36,404 nt of DNA from Archaeoglobales archaeon. Its GTDB lineage: Archaea; Halobacteriota; Archaeoglobi; Archaeoglobales; Archaeoglobaceae. Both the position numbers and the translations under genes were made by a program. Under the pieces are notes generated by a model, which saw only the letters and a list, made by a program, of their open reading frames with translations, searched no databases and was not told where the DNA came from. Location of the stretch: NCBI GenBank assembly GCA_029984855.1, contig JARQZL010000108.1:1-36404 (forward strand), written 5' to 3'. How positions within the stretch are numbered: the stretch's first letter is position 1; each line of letters starts with the position of its first letter. Below are positions 16,056-24,172 of the stretch, piece after piece.

Positions 16056-16529
16056 GTGGTCATTCACGTGATTGATTCAACTGTCGTTTTCCAGCGGAAG
16101 ATACATGGAAAGGTGGTAACTGTTCCCGAGGTAGTTGACGAAATAAAAGATGAAGATTCCAGGCTCTATCTCTCACTCCACAGCGTTAGAGTGAAGAAGG
16201 CGAGCAGAAAGAATATTGCGAGGGTTCTTGAGATGGCAAAAAAGACCGGAGATATACACCGGCTATCCGAAACAGATGTCCGGCTGATAGCAAGGAGTCT
16301 TGATGAGACTGAAAAAGGAGAGGTCGTTCTCGTAACCGATGACTACTCCATTCAGAATATTGCGAGGCTTTTTGGTATAAAGATAGAGACGATTACCCAG
16401 CCCGGAATTTCCAAAGCTTTTAAATGGATTAAGGTGTGTAGAGGTTGTGGAAGAGAAATGGTTGACGATGTATGCCCGGTATGCGGGAGTGAAGCTGTAT
16501 TGAGGAGGGTCAAATGTGAAAAGACTTGA
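16056..16529 (+). CDS. NOB1 ribosome-biogenesis endonuclease (PIN plus zinc ribbon)
   Basis: NOB1 cuts the 3' end of pre-16S rRNA. The PIN domain starts directly with VIHVIDSTVVF and retains its acidic set: D of VIDST, E of PEVVDEI, D of SETDVRL and DD of VTDDYSIQN. A zinc ribbon closes the protein (CRGCGREM and CPVCGSEA). GTG 16056 is preferred: ATTATAAAT at 16027-16035 lies about 25 bases upstream, giving a leaderless start at the usual NOB1 position. A GTG at 16017 would add 13 atypical residues, and GTG 16068 is also possible. The 3' end overlaps the next gene by 14 bases. Confidence 0.9.
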   Translation: MVIHVIDSTVVFQRKIHGKVVTVPEVVDEIKDEDSRLYLSLHSVRVKKASRKNIARVLEMAKKTGDIHRLSETDVRLIARSLDETEKGEVVLVTDDYSIQNIARLFGIKIETITQPGISKAFKWIKVCRGCGREMVDDVCPVCGSEAVLRRVKCEKT

Positions 16530-17097
16530 AGACCTTGTCCAGAGGGCGAAGAAGCTTAAGGAGAAGGGGCTCACCACAGGAGAGATAGCTGACGAACTCA
16601 ATGTCTCACGTGAGACTGCGCTCTGGCTGCTTACACAGAGTGAGATTCTACCGGAAGATATATACATTGAATGGAGAGCTTTGGCAGATGCGTTCAGGCT
16701 CAGAAGTATCGCAGCGATTATGGCCGACATGATCCATGGAGTTGGCCAGCCAGAGGTGGTTGTCGGTGTTGCCACCAGTGGCCTGCCCATAGCCACGATG
16801 GTGGCTGAAGAACTGGGCTGCGAGTTCGGAATTTACTACCCAAGAAAGCTGAAGTGGGAAGAGGATAAGCCAGTATCCGGAGGGGTCCTCAGCGAAAACT
16901 TTGCAAAAATTGAGGGTAGAAAGTGTGCTGTTGTTGACGACATAATCACCACCGGTTCAACAATCAAAGAGGTTGCCGAGTACGCTGCAAAGAAAGATGC
17001 CGAGCTTCAGTGTGCGTGCGTTATAATTGACAAAAAGGGTTTTGATAAGATTGCCGGCTTTCCTGTTCTCAGCATATTCAGAATACTGAGATTGTAA
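16516..17097 (+). CDS. gfcR: Orotate phosphoribosyltransferase-like regulator (GfcR-type)
   Basis: This 193-residue protein has an N-terminal helix-turn-helix (about 1-45, KEKGLTTGEIADELNVSRET) fused to a type I phosphoribosyltransferase domain with the PRPP loop CAVVDDIITTGSTIKEV (near 137-153). This architecture is that of the archaeal PyrE-like protein GfcR, a regulator of glycolytic genes in haloarchaea; it is not expected to make OMP. GTG 16516 has GGAGGGT just upstream, inside the end of the NOB1 gene. It overlaps NOB1 by 14 bases and the next gene by one. A PfkB kinase and gap lie nearby, but control of either is inference only. Confidence 0.85.
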   Translation: MKRLEDLVQRAKKLKEKGLTTGEIADELNVSRETALWLLTQSEILPEDIYIEWRALADAFRLRSIAAIMADMIHGVGQPEVVVGVATSGLPIATMVAEELGCEFGIYYPRKLKWEEDKPVSGGVLSENFAKIEGRKCAVVDDIITTGSTIKEVAEYAAKKDAELQCACVIIDKKGFDKIAGFPVLSIFRILRL

Positions 17098-18020
17098 TGA
17101 ATGTCTGCATACTGATACCGACGCTCAATGAGGAGGCGAACATAGGTCAGGTAATCGAGGGTTTCATAAGGCAGGGCTTTACCAACATATTTGTTATAGA
17201 CGGGAGAAGTACGGACAGAACAAGAGAAATAGCGGAGCGGATGGGTGCAAAGGTAGTAATACAGACAGGCAGAGGAAAGGGTCAGGCAATAAGAGAGGCT
17301 TTTGGAATGATCGACAGTGATGTCGTTGTTATCGTCGATGGAGACGGAAGCTATATACCCGACGAAGTTGGCAGGCTGCTTGAGCCTATAAAGAGGGGGA
17401 TAGCAGACCACGTTGCCGGGGACAGACTTGCCAGTTTTGAGAACGGGGCGTTCACAAAGCTAAACCTTTTTGGCAACAAGGTTCTCAACTTCTTCTTCCG
17501 CCTTGTTTATGGTGTCGATGTCCACGATATGCTGTCCGGTTACAGAGCTCTGACAAAGAAGGTTTACAAGAGCGTTGAGCTCAGGAAAGCTGGATTTGAA
17601 ATTGAGACCGAGCTTACAGTTGAAACAATAGCAAAGGGCTACAGGATAATGGAGGTGCCAATAACATATAAAAAGAGGGGTGGAAAGGCAAAGCTGCATC
17701 CTCTGAAGGATGGCTTCAAGATTGCCGCAGCAATATATGGATTGCTCAAAAGGTACAGCCCCGGAAGATACTTCTATTTTATCGGGTCTGCACTCATTTT
17801 TGCCGGAATATTAATGGGAGCCTATGTGGTTTATGAGTGGTTTAAAGATGTGAGCCACTTCCTTCTTGCCATACTTACAGCTCTGCTCATAATTTCTGGC
17901 CTACAGGTTATAATATTTGGCATGATGAGTGATTTCCTCTTCAGAAGCAACACCGATCTCAGGAAAGAGATCAGGGAGATCAGGGAGGAGATACGATGGA
18001 GTGGAAGAAAAGAGACATAG
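17097..18020 (+). CDS. aglJ: AglJ-like dolichol-phosphate glycosyltransferase
   Basis: This 307-residue GT2 enzyme starts VCILIPTLNEEANIGQVIEG, has the DxD-type VDGDGSYIPD (near 81-90) and the RYGKGQ-like GRGKGQAIREA loop. The closest family known to me is AglJ, which attaches the first sugar to dolichol phosphate in archaeal protein N-glycosylation. Two membrane helices (about 223-245 and 253-277) anchor the C-terminus, followed by a charged coil LRKEIREIREEIR. It overlaps GfcR by one base, and its last 25 bases encode the start of MqnE in another frame. Its stop is within a 20-base repeat. Confidence 0.82.
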   Translation: MNVCILIPTLNEEANIGQVIEGFIRQGFTNIFVIDGRSTDRTREIAERMGAKVVIQTGRGKGQAIREAFGMIDSDVVVIVDGDGSYIPDEVGRLLEPIKRGIADHVAGDRLASFENGAFTKLNLFGNKVLNFFFRLVYGVDVHDMLSGYRALTKKVYKSVELRKAGFEIETELTVETIAKGYRIMEVPITYKKRGGKAKLHPLKDGFKIAAAIYGLLKRYSPGRYFYFIGSALIFAGILMGAYVVYEWFKDVSHFLLAILTALLIISGLQVIIFGMMSDFLFRSNTDLRKEIREIREEIRWSGRKET

Positions 18021-19045
18021 GGAAAATAAAGTGGAAGAAAAGAGACATAGAGGGGCTCTTCAACCTCAATGTTCATGAGCTCGGTGAAACTGCAAATTCG
18101 CTAAACACCAAACTTGCCACCTTCGTTGTTAACAGGCACATAAACTATACAGATGTCTGTATCTCAAAGTGCCCGCTCTGCGCTTTTCACAACGACAATG
18201 GATACCTCATGAGCGTCAAAGAAGTTGTCAGAAAAGCAAAAGAGGCTGTTAATGCTGGAGCGACTGAACTGCACATAGTCGGCGGGCATAACCCGGAAGT
18301 GAACTTGGAGTACTTTGAAGAGATGTTTTCAGCAATAAAAGCGAAATTTCAGGTTGTTGTAAAAGCTCTTACAGCTACTGAGGTTCATTTTCTCTCAAAA
18401 ATCGAAAAGTGCAGCGTTAAAGAGGTTCTTTCAAGATTAAAAGCCGCTGGGCTTGATGCTATGCCGGGAGGGGGAGCTGAAATTCTTGACGATAGAATAA
18501 GGAGGATAATCTGCCCCAACAAAGCCACAAGCGATGAATGGTTAGCTGTGATGCGCACAGCCCATAAAATGGGTATTAGGAGTAACGCTACAATGCTCTT
18601 CGGACATGTGGAGGATGTTAAGCATAGAGCGAGACACCTTTACAGACTCTGGAAACTCCAGGAGGAGACTGGAGGGTTTTTGGCGTTTATACCTCTTGTC
18701 TTCCATCCTGAGAATACAGAACTGAAGAGGAGGGGTCTTGTTAAAGAGAAAACGAGCCCCGTAGATGTCCTGAAAACAATAGCCGTTTCCCGCATAGTTC
18801 TGCATAACTTTGCGAGTGTGAGGGCCTATTGGGTCATGCTTGGCGAAAAACTCGCTCAGATAGCTTTAAATTACGGGGCAAATGATGTTGACGGGACACT
18901 GATGGAGGAAAGGGTTACACATGCAGCAGGAGCGAAAACTCCTCTCTATATGCCAGAGGATAAGCTTATGTCAATTATAAAGGGTGCGGGCAAAATTCCT
19001 GCTGAGAGAGATACATTCTACAATATCCTGCAAGTTATTCCTTGA
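17996..19045 (+). CDS. mqnE: Aminofutalosine synthase MqnE (radical SAM)
   Basis: This 349-residue radical SAM enzyme should make aminofutalosine in the futalosine route to menaquinone. The cluster motif is CISKCPLC (C55, C59, C62). MqnE-specific stretches are present: ELHIVGGHNPEVNL, DAMPGGGAEILDDRIRR, NATMLFGHVED, FIPLVFHPENTEL, and YWVMLGEKLAQIALNYGAND; these separate it from CofH and MqnC. The start is ATG 17996. The first 18 residues contain a doubled EWKKRDI phrase caused by a 30-base tandem duplication, so the ancestral protein probably began ten residues shorter. A long-chain prenyl synthase gene follows at 19439. Confidence 0.93.
   Translation: MEWKKRDIGKIKWKKRDIEGLFNLNVHELGETANSLNTKLATFVVNRHINYTDVCISKCPLCAFHNDNGYLMSVKEVVRKAKEAVNAGATELHIVGGHNPEVNLEYFEEMFSAIKAKFQVVVKALTATEVHFLSKIEKCSVKEVLSRLKAAGLDAMPGGGAEILDDRIRRIICPNKATSDEWLAVMRTAHKMGIRSNATMLFGHVEDVKHRARHLYRLWKLQEETGGFLAFIPLVFHPENTELKRRGLVKEKTSPVDVLKTIAVSRIVLHNFASVRAYWVMLGEKLAQIALNYGANDVDGTLMEERVTHAAGAKTPLYMPEDKLMSIIKGAGKIPAERDTFYNILQVIP
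18001..18050. repeat. 20-base direct repeat, period 30
   Basis: GTGGAAGAAAAGAGACATAG occurs at 18001-18020 and again, identically, at 18031-18050, separated by GGAAAATAAA. The first copy carries the stop of the AglJ-like gene; both copies are translated in the MqnE frame as (W)KKRDI. Confidence 0.95.
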
Positions 19046-19131
19046 GGGTGAGGGGGCAAGCCATTGTATAATCCCACCCGAACCGCTGATGAACCAAAGA
19101 GGTTACAGAAGGGTTTAATACTTATGAAGCA

Positions 19132-19314
19132 CTACTTCTGAATAAGTCCTCTAACAATACCGAGAATTATTGCTTCTTTCTGAGCTTTCTCACACTCTCC
19201 TGCTTTCTCGAGGGCTTCCATTTTCGCCTCAAGTGCGTTTTTTAGCTCCATCAGCTCATCATCCGCTATTTCCCTTCTTCTCAGTTTCTCAAGGAGCTCC
19301 TCAACTCTTCCCAT
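19132..19314 (-). CDS. Small coiled-coil protein
   Basis: This 60-residue charged helical protein (MGRVEELLEKLRRREIADDE, then LMELKNALEAKMEALEKAGE) has heptad-like leucines and no other motif. I do not recognise it. An AT-rich TATA-like stretch near 19333-19347 lies about 25 bases before ATG 19314, in favour of a real, leaderless gene. It is convergent with mqnE and divergent from the prenyl synthase gene. Its small size leaves doubt. Confidence 0.55.
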   Translation of the reverse strand: MGRVEELLEKLRRREIADDELMELKNALEAKMEALEKAGECEKAQKEAIILGIVRGLIQK

Positions 19315-19438
19315 ACCTGTTTAATGAGCAGAACATCATAAAATTTTTATTGTAAGTCAGGGAGATGCTTAAAAAGCATGTTAAAGAGGGAGCTTAAAAA
19401 GAGTAATCTGTTTAAACTGTTACGGAGAGGTTGCCTAA

Positions 19439-20347
19439 ATGATCGAGAAATGGGAGGAGTACAGGGCTGTCAATGAGGCTCTAAATAAATTTGTCAAAGA
19501 GGTTAACGCAATACCAAAGGTCAAAAAAGCTTTAAAGTACATAATAAGGGCCGGAGGAAAAAGAACTCGCCCGATTATCGTTCTTCTTAGCTCAAAGTTA
19601 TGCGGAGGGGACTGGGATCGGGTGATGAATGTTGCTCTTGCGGTTGAGCTAATACACACTGCAAGCCTTGCCCATGACGACGTTATAGATAAGGGAAGTG
19701 TGAGGAGAAACGTGGAAACTCTTCACATAAAATACGATACCTCTCTTGCAATACTCACCGGTGACTGGCTGATTTCAAAGTCTGTCGAGCTTGTTTCCAT
19801 TTACAGCGAGGAAGTGATACGGGATTTTGCAAGGGTTGGAATGACGATGGCTGAAGGAGAGATAATGGATACAGAAAGCATAAGAGAATCGAGCTTTGGA
19901 GAAAAAGAGTATTTCAAGTGCATCGCTGCAAAAACTGCTTCTCTTTTCGCCTGCAGCGCAAAAAATGCATGCAGAATTGTTTGCGATGATAAAAAGGCTG
20001 CAAAACATCTCTTTGAGTACGGGAGTAACCTCGGAGTTGCATATCAGCTTGTTGATGATTTGCTGGAGTATCTTGAGATTTTTGAAGATAAAAAGTCGGA
20101 GTTCGAGTCCAGAACACTGCCAATGATATACAAAGAGAGGTACGGCTTCGAAGAAGCAGTCAGAAGAACTCTGGAACTTATAAAGGAGCATTCCATGACC
20201 AGCAAGCATTCCTTAGACTATTTTGATGACTGCCAGAGCAAGGACAGGCTTTTAGAGATGGTGGACTTTATGACTTCAGGCTTATTGAAGAACTATGTAA
20301 GTAAAAATAGAGAAGTTTTAAGGCTTCTTGAGAGCTATGGCAGGTAA
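19439..20347 (+). CDS. Polyprenyl diphosphate synthase, probably long-chain
   Basis: This 302-residue trans-prenyltransferase has first aspartate motif DDVID (80-84), second motif DDLLE (206-210, glutamate in place of the last aspartate), GGKRTRP (39-45) and KTASLF. The residues before the first motif are A-S-L-A-H, with a small alanine at the fifth position; in this family a small residue there permits long products, whereas bulky residues stop at C15-C20. A menaquinone side-chain (heptaprenyl-like) role is inferred and fits the adjacent mqnE. ATG 19439 follows GAGAGG. A GGPP synthase for lipids is the alternative. Confidence 0.82.
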   Translation: MIEKWEEYRAVNEALNKFVKEVNAIPKVKKALKYIIRAGGKRTRPIIVLLSSKLCGGDWDRVMNVALAVELIHTASLAHDDVIDKGSVRRNVETLHIKYDTSLAILTGDWLISKSVELVSIYSEEVIRDFARVGMTMAEGEIMDTESIRESSFGEKEYFKCIAAKTASLFACSAKNACRIVCDDKKAAKHLFEYGSNLGVAYQLVDDLLEYLEIFEDKKSEFESRTLPMIYKERYGFEEAVRRTLELIKEHSMTSKHSLDYFDDCQSKDRLLEMVDFMTSGLLKNYVSKNREVLRLLESYGR

Positions 20348-20379
20348 AGTTTTATAATTTTGGTGCTAAAACGCCAGAC

Positions 20380-20769
20380 ATGGACGGTGATAATGAGCTT
20401 CTCCGAAGGCTCTGCATGCACTTTGCCGCATCTTTCGGTTTTGGTTTTGTGATTCTCCTATGGGCATATGGCTTCTACGGTATTGTGAGTACGGGCCACA
20501 TTTATATCCAGCTCCACTTTGTTGCTCTTGCTTTTACAATCTTTTTCATATCCTCCTCCATCCTTCTGGAGAGCAGAGGTGTTGAGATGCCGTATCTGCT
20601 TGCCGGGGGAGCTTTAGTTTCATCAATAGCAACATTCGTTTTAATCTGCGTGATTAATGGATTTATGTGGTTCAAAAACAACAGCATTCCATCTGCAGAT
20701 GTTCTTCTTCTCAACCTGTCGATTTCATCCTTCACTGCATTTATCATCCTGAAGTTAATTCAGAGATGA
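20380..20769 (+). CDS. Small membrane protein, four helices
   Basis: This 129-residue unknown protein has hydrophobic helices near 12-35, 42-62, 69-92 and 104-126, with short polar loops (STGHIY, LLESRGVEM, FKNNSIPSAD). A TATA-like TTTTATAATT lies 25 bases upstream of ATG 20380, so it is probably leaderless. It overlaps the phosphoesterase start as ATGA (20766-20769), so the two are coupled. No family is recognised. Confidence 0.7.
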   Translation: MDGDNELLRRLCMHFAASFGFGFVILLWAYGFYGIVSTGHIYIQLHFVALAFTIFFISSSILLESRGVEMPYLLAGGALVSSIATFVLICVINGFMWFKNNSIPSADVLLLNLSISSFTAFIILKLIQR

Positions 20770-21446
20770 GAGCAATGAGGGCAGGGGTTATATCCGATGT
20801 TCATGCAAATCTGCCCGCTCTGGAGAAAGTTCTGGAGAAGTTGGGCTCCTGTGACAGCATATACTCGGCAGGAGATGTTGTTGGCTACTACCCCTACCCT
20901 AACGAGGTCATAGAGGTGTTTATCAGAGAGAACATACAAAGTGTTGCCGGAAACCATGATATTGCAATCGCACGCAACGATTTTGCAGGAATGAACCTGA
21001 TTGCAATGGAGGCTGGAGTGCATACCCGGCAAATAATTGAAAAGAGGAATTTAGAGTGGCTTTCAGAGCTTCCCATTAGTATCGAGACAGATTTCTTCAG
21101 AATATATCACGGAATGCCTGCAAGTGGAGAGGCTGCCTGTATCGTTTATGTTTTCCCAGAAGACCCCATAATAAACGAGTTTCTGGAGAACACAGACAGG
21201 CATATTGTTGTAGGGCATACCCATATCCAGTTCGCAGTAGAGAGGAATAACAAGATTTTCTTCAATCCAGGAAGTGTCGGTCAGCCAAGAGATGGCGATC
21301 CAAGAGCGGCTTATGCTATTTTCGATACAGAGAGTGAAAAACTGAAGTTGGAGAGGGTAAACTACAACATAGAGGAAGTATGCATGGCTGTTGAGAGAGC
21401 AGGACTTTCTAAATATCTGTGCAGCAGGCTCTACGAAGGATACTGA
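20766..21446 (+). CDS. YfcE/MJ0936-type metallophosphoesterase
   Basis: This 226-residue calcineurin-like phosphoesterase has all metal motifs: GVISDVHANL (near residue 8), SAGDVVGY, VAGNHD, and the pair GHTHIQF and NPGSVGQPRDGD. MJ0936-type enzymes hydrolyse phosphodiesters in vitro; the physiological substrate is unknown. ATG 20766 or 20775 are both possible; 20766 forms an ATGA overlap with the membrane-protein gene. Longer upstream frames are not protein-like. Confidence 0.88.
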   Translation: MRAMRAGVISDVHANLPALEKVLEKLGSCDSIYSAGDVVGYYPYPNEVIEVFIRENIQSVAGNHDIAIARNDFAGMNLIAMEAGVHTRQIIEKRNLEWLSELPISIETDFFRIYHGMPASGEAACIVYVFPEDPIINEFLENTDRHIVVGHTHIQFAVERNNKIFFNPGSVGQPRDGDPRAAYAIFDTESEKLKLERVNYNIEEVCMAVERAGLSKYLCSRLYEGY

Positions 21447-21545
21447 TTGATTTCCGGACAGAAATTTGGCATTTTCTTAAATTATAATTTAATCTAAATT
21501 AGCATTTTAAGAAAAGCTTTTATTTTTTCATTATTGTCATAGTGT

Positions 21546-21791
21546 ATGCGCAAGAAAGAGCTTATACTCGTTCATTCAACTCTCTTTTGCATAAAACGCC
21601 TCTTCGAGCTTGCAGGCACACTGAAATTCGAAGCATACAGGGAGTTTGGCGTCCATCCTTCTCATTTCCACAGAACCGTAGAGGAGCATAGAAAGGCAGT
21701 CATGCTCATATGTGCCGAGCTTCTTGGGCTTTTCTGTCCTCAGAGCGTGAACGATGCTGCGGAAGTTTTTGATGAAATCTTTAACAGATGA
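21546..21791 (+). CDS. UPF0058 family protein
   Basis: This 81-residue helical protein is of a family found across archaea and still without a function. The family pattern is visible: KKELILVHSTLFCIKRLFE, then GVHPSHFHRTVEEHRKAVM with the characteristic histidines. CTTTTATTTT about 25 bases before ATG 21546 indicates a leaderless message. Confidence 0.8.
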   Translation: MRKKELILVHSTLFCIKRLFELAGTLKFEAYREFGVHPSHFHRTVEEHRKAVMLICAELLGLFCPQSVNDAAEVFDEIFNR

Positions 21792-21860
21792 CATCATCAT
21801 GTCCTATTCAACAAAGTTAAATATACTGCTCTTCAGAAGAGAGCTTCCCGAGGTGATCAG

Positions 21861-21995
21861 ATGGATGGCCAGAGCGAAAACCAGAGTGTGTACTGGTGTG
21901 AGATGGAGATGACTTATATCTTCAAGCATTGCTGCAAACAAGCTCTCTGCCCGATGTGGGTCTTTAATGGCGGTTCCTGCTTTGGAGTACATTAA
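21861..21995 (+). CDS. 44-residue cysteine-rich protein
   Basis: A strong ribosome site, GAGGTGATCAG, ends immediately before ATG 21861, and a TATA-like TTAAATATAC lies at about 21815-21825. The product has five cysteines in 44 residues (C13, C24, C25, C30, C40), in WCEMEM, KHCCKQALCPMW and GGSCFG, consistent with a metal-binding or disulfide-rich micro-protein. I know no family for it. Its stop TAA is inside the TATA-like region of the DUF63 gene. Confidence 0.6.
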   Translation: MDGQSENQSVYWCEMEMTYIFKHCCKQALCPMWVFNGGSCFGVH

Positions 21996-22019
21996 ATGTG
22001 AAAAGATTTAAAGCTGCAA

Positions 22020-22844
22020 ATGCAAACGCCGGGCATGCTCTGGGATTTCATCAAAAAGTACTATGTAGACTCTATTGTCTACAAACAGGGATACAACCCG
22101 GTAAACACACTAACGTGGGCGGTTCTGCTTGTAGTGGTGGTTGTTGCCGTATATAGATACTTGAGGAGAAGAATTGTATTCGACGAAAAATTTATCATCG
22201 GCAATATTCCGTTTATTGTTCTCGGTTCTTCAGTCCGGATTGTAGAGGATGCTGGATTTTTGCACCCTCCCTTCTCATACCTTTTCATGACACCATTCAT
22301 TTACATCCTGATCTTCTGTATAGCCTTCCCCTCACTTCTGCTCGCCATAAGGATGAGGGGAGAAAGATACTGGCTCCACTACGGAATGCTTGGAGTGGTC
22401 TTATCATCTGCCGTTCTGCTACTCCTGTTTGACAATCTCAAGGTTGTAAATGGGTGGGTTCTTCCCTCATCCCTTGTTATTGCTGCATTGCTTGCAGGAC
22501 TCTACCGGCTGATCGCAGCAAGGCTTTACAAACCCATGTCAAACAGGCTGAGCTGCATCGTATTCTTCTCCCACATGGTTGATGGCTGGGCAACTTTCTT
22601 CGGGATCCAGTTTCTCGGTTACTGGGAGCTTCATGTGCTGCCGAGGTTTCTGGTTTCATGTTTTGGTCCATGGATAATGATTCCGGCAAAGATTTTGGTG
22701 TTTGTGGCAATACTCTACGTTCTCGATTCGAGCAGAGAGAATAAAGAGGATGAACAGCTTGTAAACTTTGTCAAGTTCGTGCTTGTTGTTCTCGGTTTGG
22801 CTCCCGGGTTAAGAGATTCGCTCCGCATGATGTTTCAGGTTTAG
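22020..22844 (+). CDS. DUF63 family membrane protein
   Basis: This 274-residue protein has about seven membrane helices and belongs to the archaeal DUF63 family: KYYVDSIVYKQGYNPVNTLTWA at the start, SSVRIVEDAG, then SHMVDGWATFFGI and ELHVLPRF with conserved histidine and acidic residues that hint at an intramembrane active site. No function is known. ATTAAATG near 21991 lies about 25 bases before ATG 22020, suggesting a leaderless transcript. Confidence 0.85.
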   Translation: MQTPGMLWDFIKKYYVDSIVYKQGYNPVNTLTWAVLLVVVVVAVYRYLRRRIVFDEKFIIGNIPFIVLGSSVRIVEDAGFLHPPFSYLFMTPFIYILIFCIAFPSLLLAIRMRGERYWLHYGMLGVVLSSAVLLLLFDNLKVVNGWVLPSSLVIAALLAGLYRLIAARLYKPMSNRLSCIVFFSHMVDGWATFFGIQFLGYWELHVLPRFLVSCFGPWIMIPAKILVFVAILYVLDSSRENKEDEQLVNFVKFVLVVLGLAPGLRDSLRMMFQV

Positions 22845-22885
22845 CCAAATCGAGAAGGGTTAAAAATATAACAGGTGGGTTAACC

Positions 22886-23443
22886 ATGAATATGAAGCTT
22901 GGAAAACACATCATCCTTTTGACCCTCGTGTTCATTGCATCGATGGTTGGAGGATTTTATCATGCACATTCGGATGTTAAAGCTGCCAAAGAAAAGGTGA
23001 AAGTTGCATTTCAGGAGTTTGAGTTCATAAAAAAGGCGAGTCCTTTAGTCATATTTGCCTTCATATTTCTGAACAACTCGATAAAAGCAGTTCTTGCTAC
23101 AGCAACAGGCATTTTCTTTGGTATATTCCCACTCAGCTTTATTGCAATAAATGGCTATCTCATTGGCCTGGTTGTTTACGTTAAAGGCATAGAACTTGGA
23201 TATGGCAGAGTCCTGCTCTACCTTCTCCCTCACGGGATTCTTGAGATCCCGGCCATACTCCTCGCCTGCAGCTATGGAATGTGGCTTGGAGAGAGATTTG
23301 TTAAAAAGCTCAGAGGAGCAGAGATAAACCTGAGAAACGATTTCCGTTGCGCCACTTTCAAATGCCTGAAAAACGTTGTACCGGTTCTGCTAATAGCTGC
23401 AGCTGTTGAGACCTTTATAACACCTCTGATAGCCTCAGCTTAG
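22886..23443 (+). CDS. SpoIIM family membrane protein
   Basis: This 185-residue protein has an N-terminal membrane helix (IILLTLVFIASMVGGFYHA), an extracellular stretch, and three or four further helices. LNNSIKAVLATATGIFFG and LLPHGILEIPAILLA are signatures of the stage II sporulation protein M family, common in non-sporulating archaea and of unknown role there. AGGTGGG precedes the ATG at 22886. The stop overlaps the convergent response-regulator gene by four bases. Confidence 0.85.
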   Translation: MNMKLGKHIILLTLVFIASMVGGFYHAHSDVKAAKEKVKVAFQEFEFIKKASPLVIFAFIFLNNSIKAVLATATGIFFGIFPLSFIAINGYLIGLVVYVKGIELGYGRVLLYLLPHGILEIPAILLACSYGMWLGERFVKKLRGAEINLRNDFRCATFKCLKNVVPVLLIAAAVETFITPLIASA

Positions 23444-23826
23444 CTCTTGTTGCAGCACTGCTCTATCAGCCTTATGAGTTCTTTCTCACTGTACGGTTTT
23501 GTTAGGTACCCATCAGCGTAGTCCATTATGTGCTCCCTGTATTTATCCTGCATTGCGGCCGTACATACAACAACTTTCACATCTGGATCGAGCTTTTTAA
23601 TCTCCTCCGTTGCATCCATACCACTTGTTGCAACAACAGATGCTTCACCTTTCTCTGGCATTCTCAAGTCCATTATGATTACGTCCGGTTTCAGCTCCCT
23701 GAATCCCTTGACAACTTCTTCTTTGTTCTTCGCCATTCCAACCACATCGTACCCGTGCTTTTCAAGAATGAGCTTCAAAACCATTCTGACGTACTTATTA
23801 TCATCTGCTACAAGTATCTTTACCAT
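23440..23826 (-). CDS. Single-domain response regulator (CheY-like)
   Basis: This 128-residue receiver domain has acidic pocket VADDN (D8, D9), phosphorylatable aspartate in DVIIMDLRMP (D52), T in CTAAM and lysine in YLTKPYSEKEL. A short insert (EKGEASVVATSG) follows the phosphorylation site loop. There is no output domain, so it acts by protein contact. No kinase gene is adjacent. GGTGGTGAGAG lies directly before ATG 23826. Confidence 0.9.
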   Translation of the reverse strand: MVKILVADDNKYVRMVLKLILEKHGYDVVGMAKNKEEVVKGFRELKPDVIIMDLRMPEKGEASVVATSGMDATEEIKKLDPDVKVVVCTAAMQDKYREHIMDYADGYLTKPYSEKELIRLIEQCCNKS

Positions 23827-24001
23827 CTCTCACCACCTTGCTTTACCTGCCTACTCCTACAACAGTTGCATGTTTTCCCTAAAATTTTTTCGATCCAAAT
23901 ATTATATCTAATTCACTATATCAAGCATAAATCAAAATCTGCTCATGCCGGAGGCGTGCTGGAGTGCAAACATTTTTAATGTATGATGCTGACATACTTT
24001 T

Positions 24002-24172
24002 GTGTGTGAATCAAAGGTTGTCAGAGGCAATGAGGTTCTGATGGAGGACGTTATCAGAATCGAGGTTGAAGATGGAAAGTTGAGGCTTTTTGGAATTTTT
24101 GGCGAGGTTAAGGAGGTTCCGGGGAGAATAGCCCTCGTGGATCTCAGCGGGCATAAGGTGGTGGTTGAATGA
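24002..24172 (+). CDS. CooT family nickel-binding-type small protein
   Basis: This 56-residue protein starts MCESKVVRGNEVLMEDVIRI and ends GHKVVVE, matching the CooT family (PF10133), whose bacterial founder CooT binds nickel via the N-terminal Met-Cys for CO dehydrogenase maturation. The Cys at position 2 is present. GTG 24002 is about 25 bases after a TATA-like TTTTTAATG (leaderless). The stop overlaps the gap ATG as ATGA (24169-24172), so it is the first gene of a two-gene operon. A nickel role here is inference. Confidence 0.8.
   Translation: MCESKVVRGNEVLMEDVIRIEVEDGKLRLFGIFGEVKEVPGRIALVDLSGHKVVVE

Noticed and set aside
19082-19140. Possible C/D box RNA (TGATGAA ... CTGA) after mqnE
   Set aside because: The first C-box base is C instead of a purine, no D' box is present and the C' box is poor.
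20667-20765. N-terminal extension of the phosphoesterase
   Set aside because: The upstream residues are not conserved-looking and overlap the membrane-protein gene; ATG 20766 fits the family start.
23981-23997. GTATG...CATAC inverted repeat before CooT
   Set aside because: Five-base arms are expected by chance in this AT-rich region.
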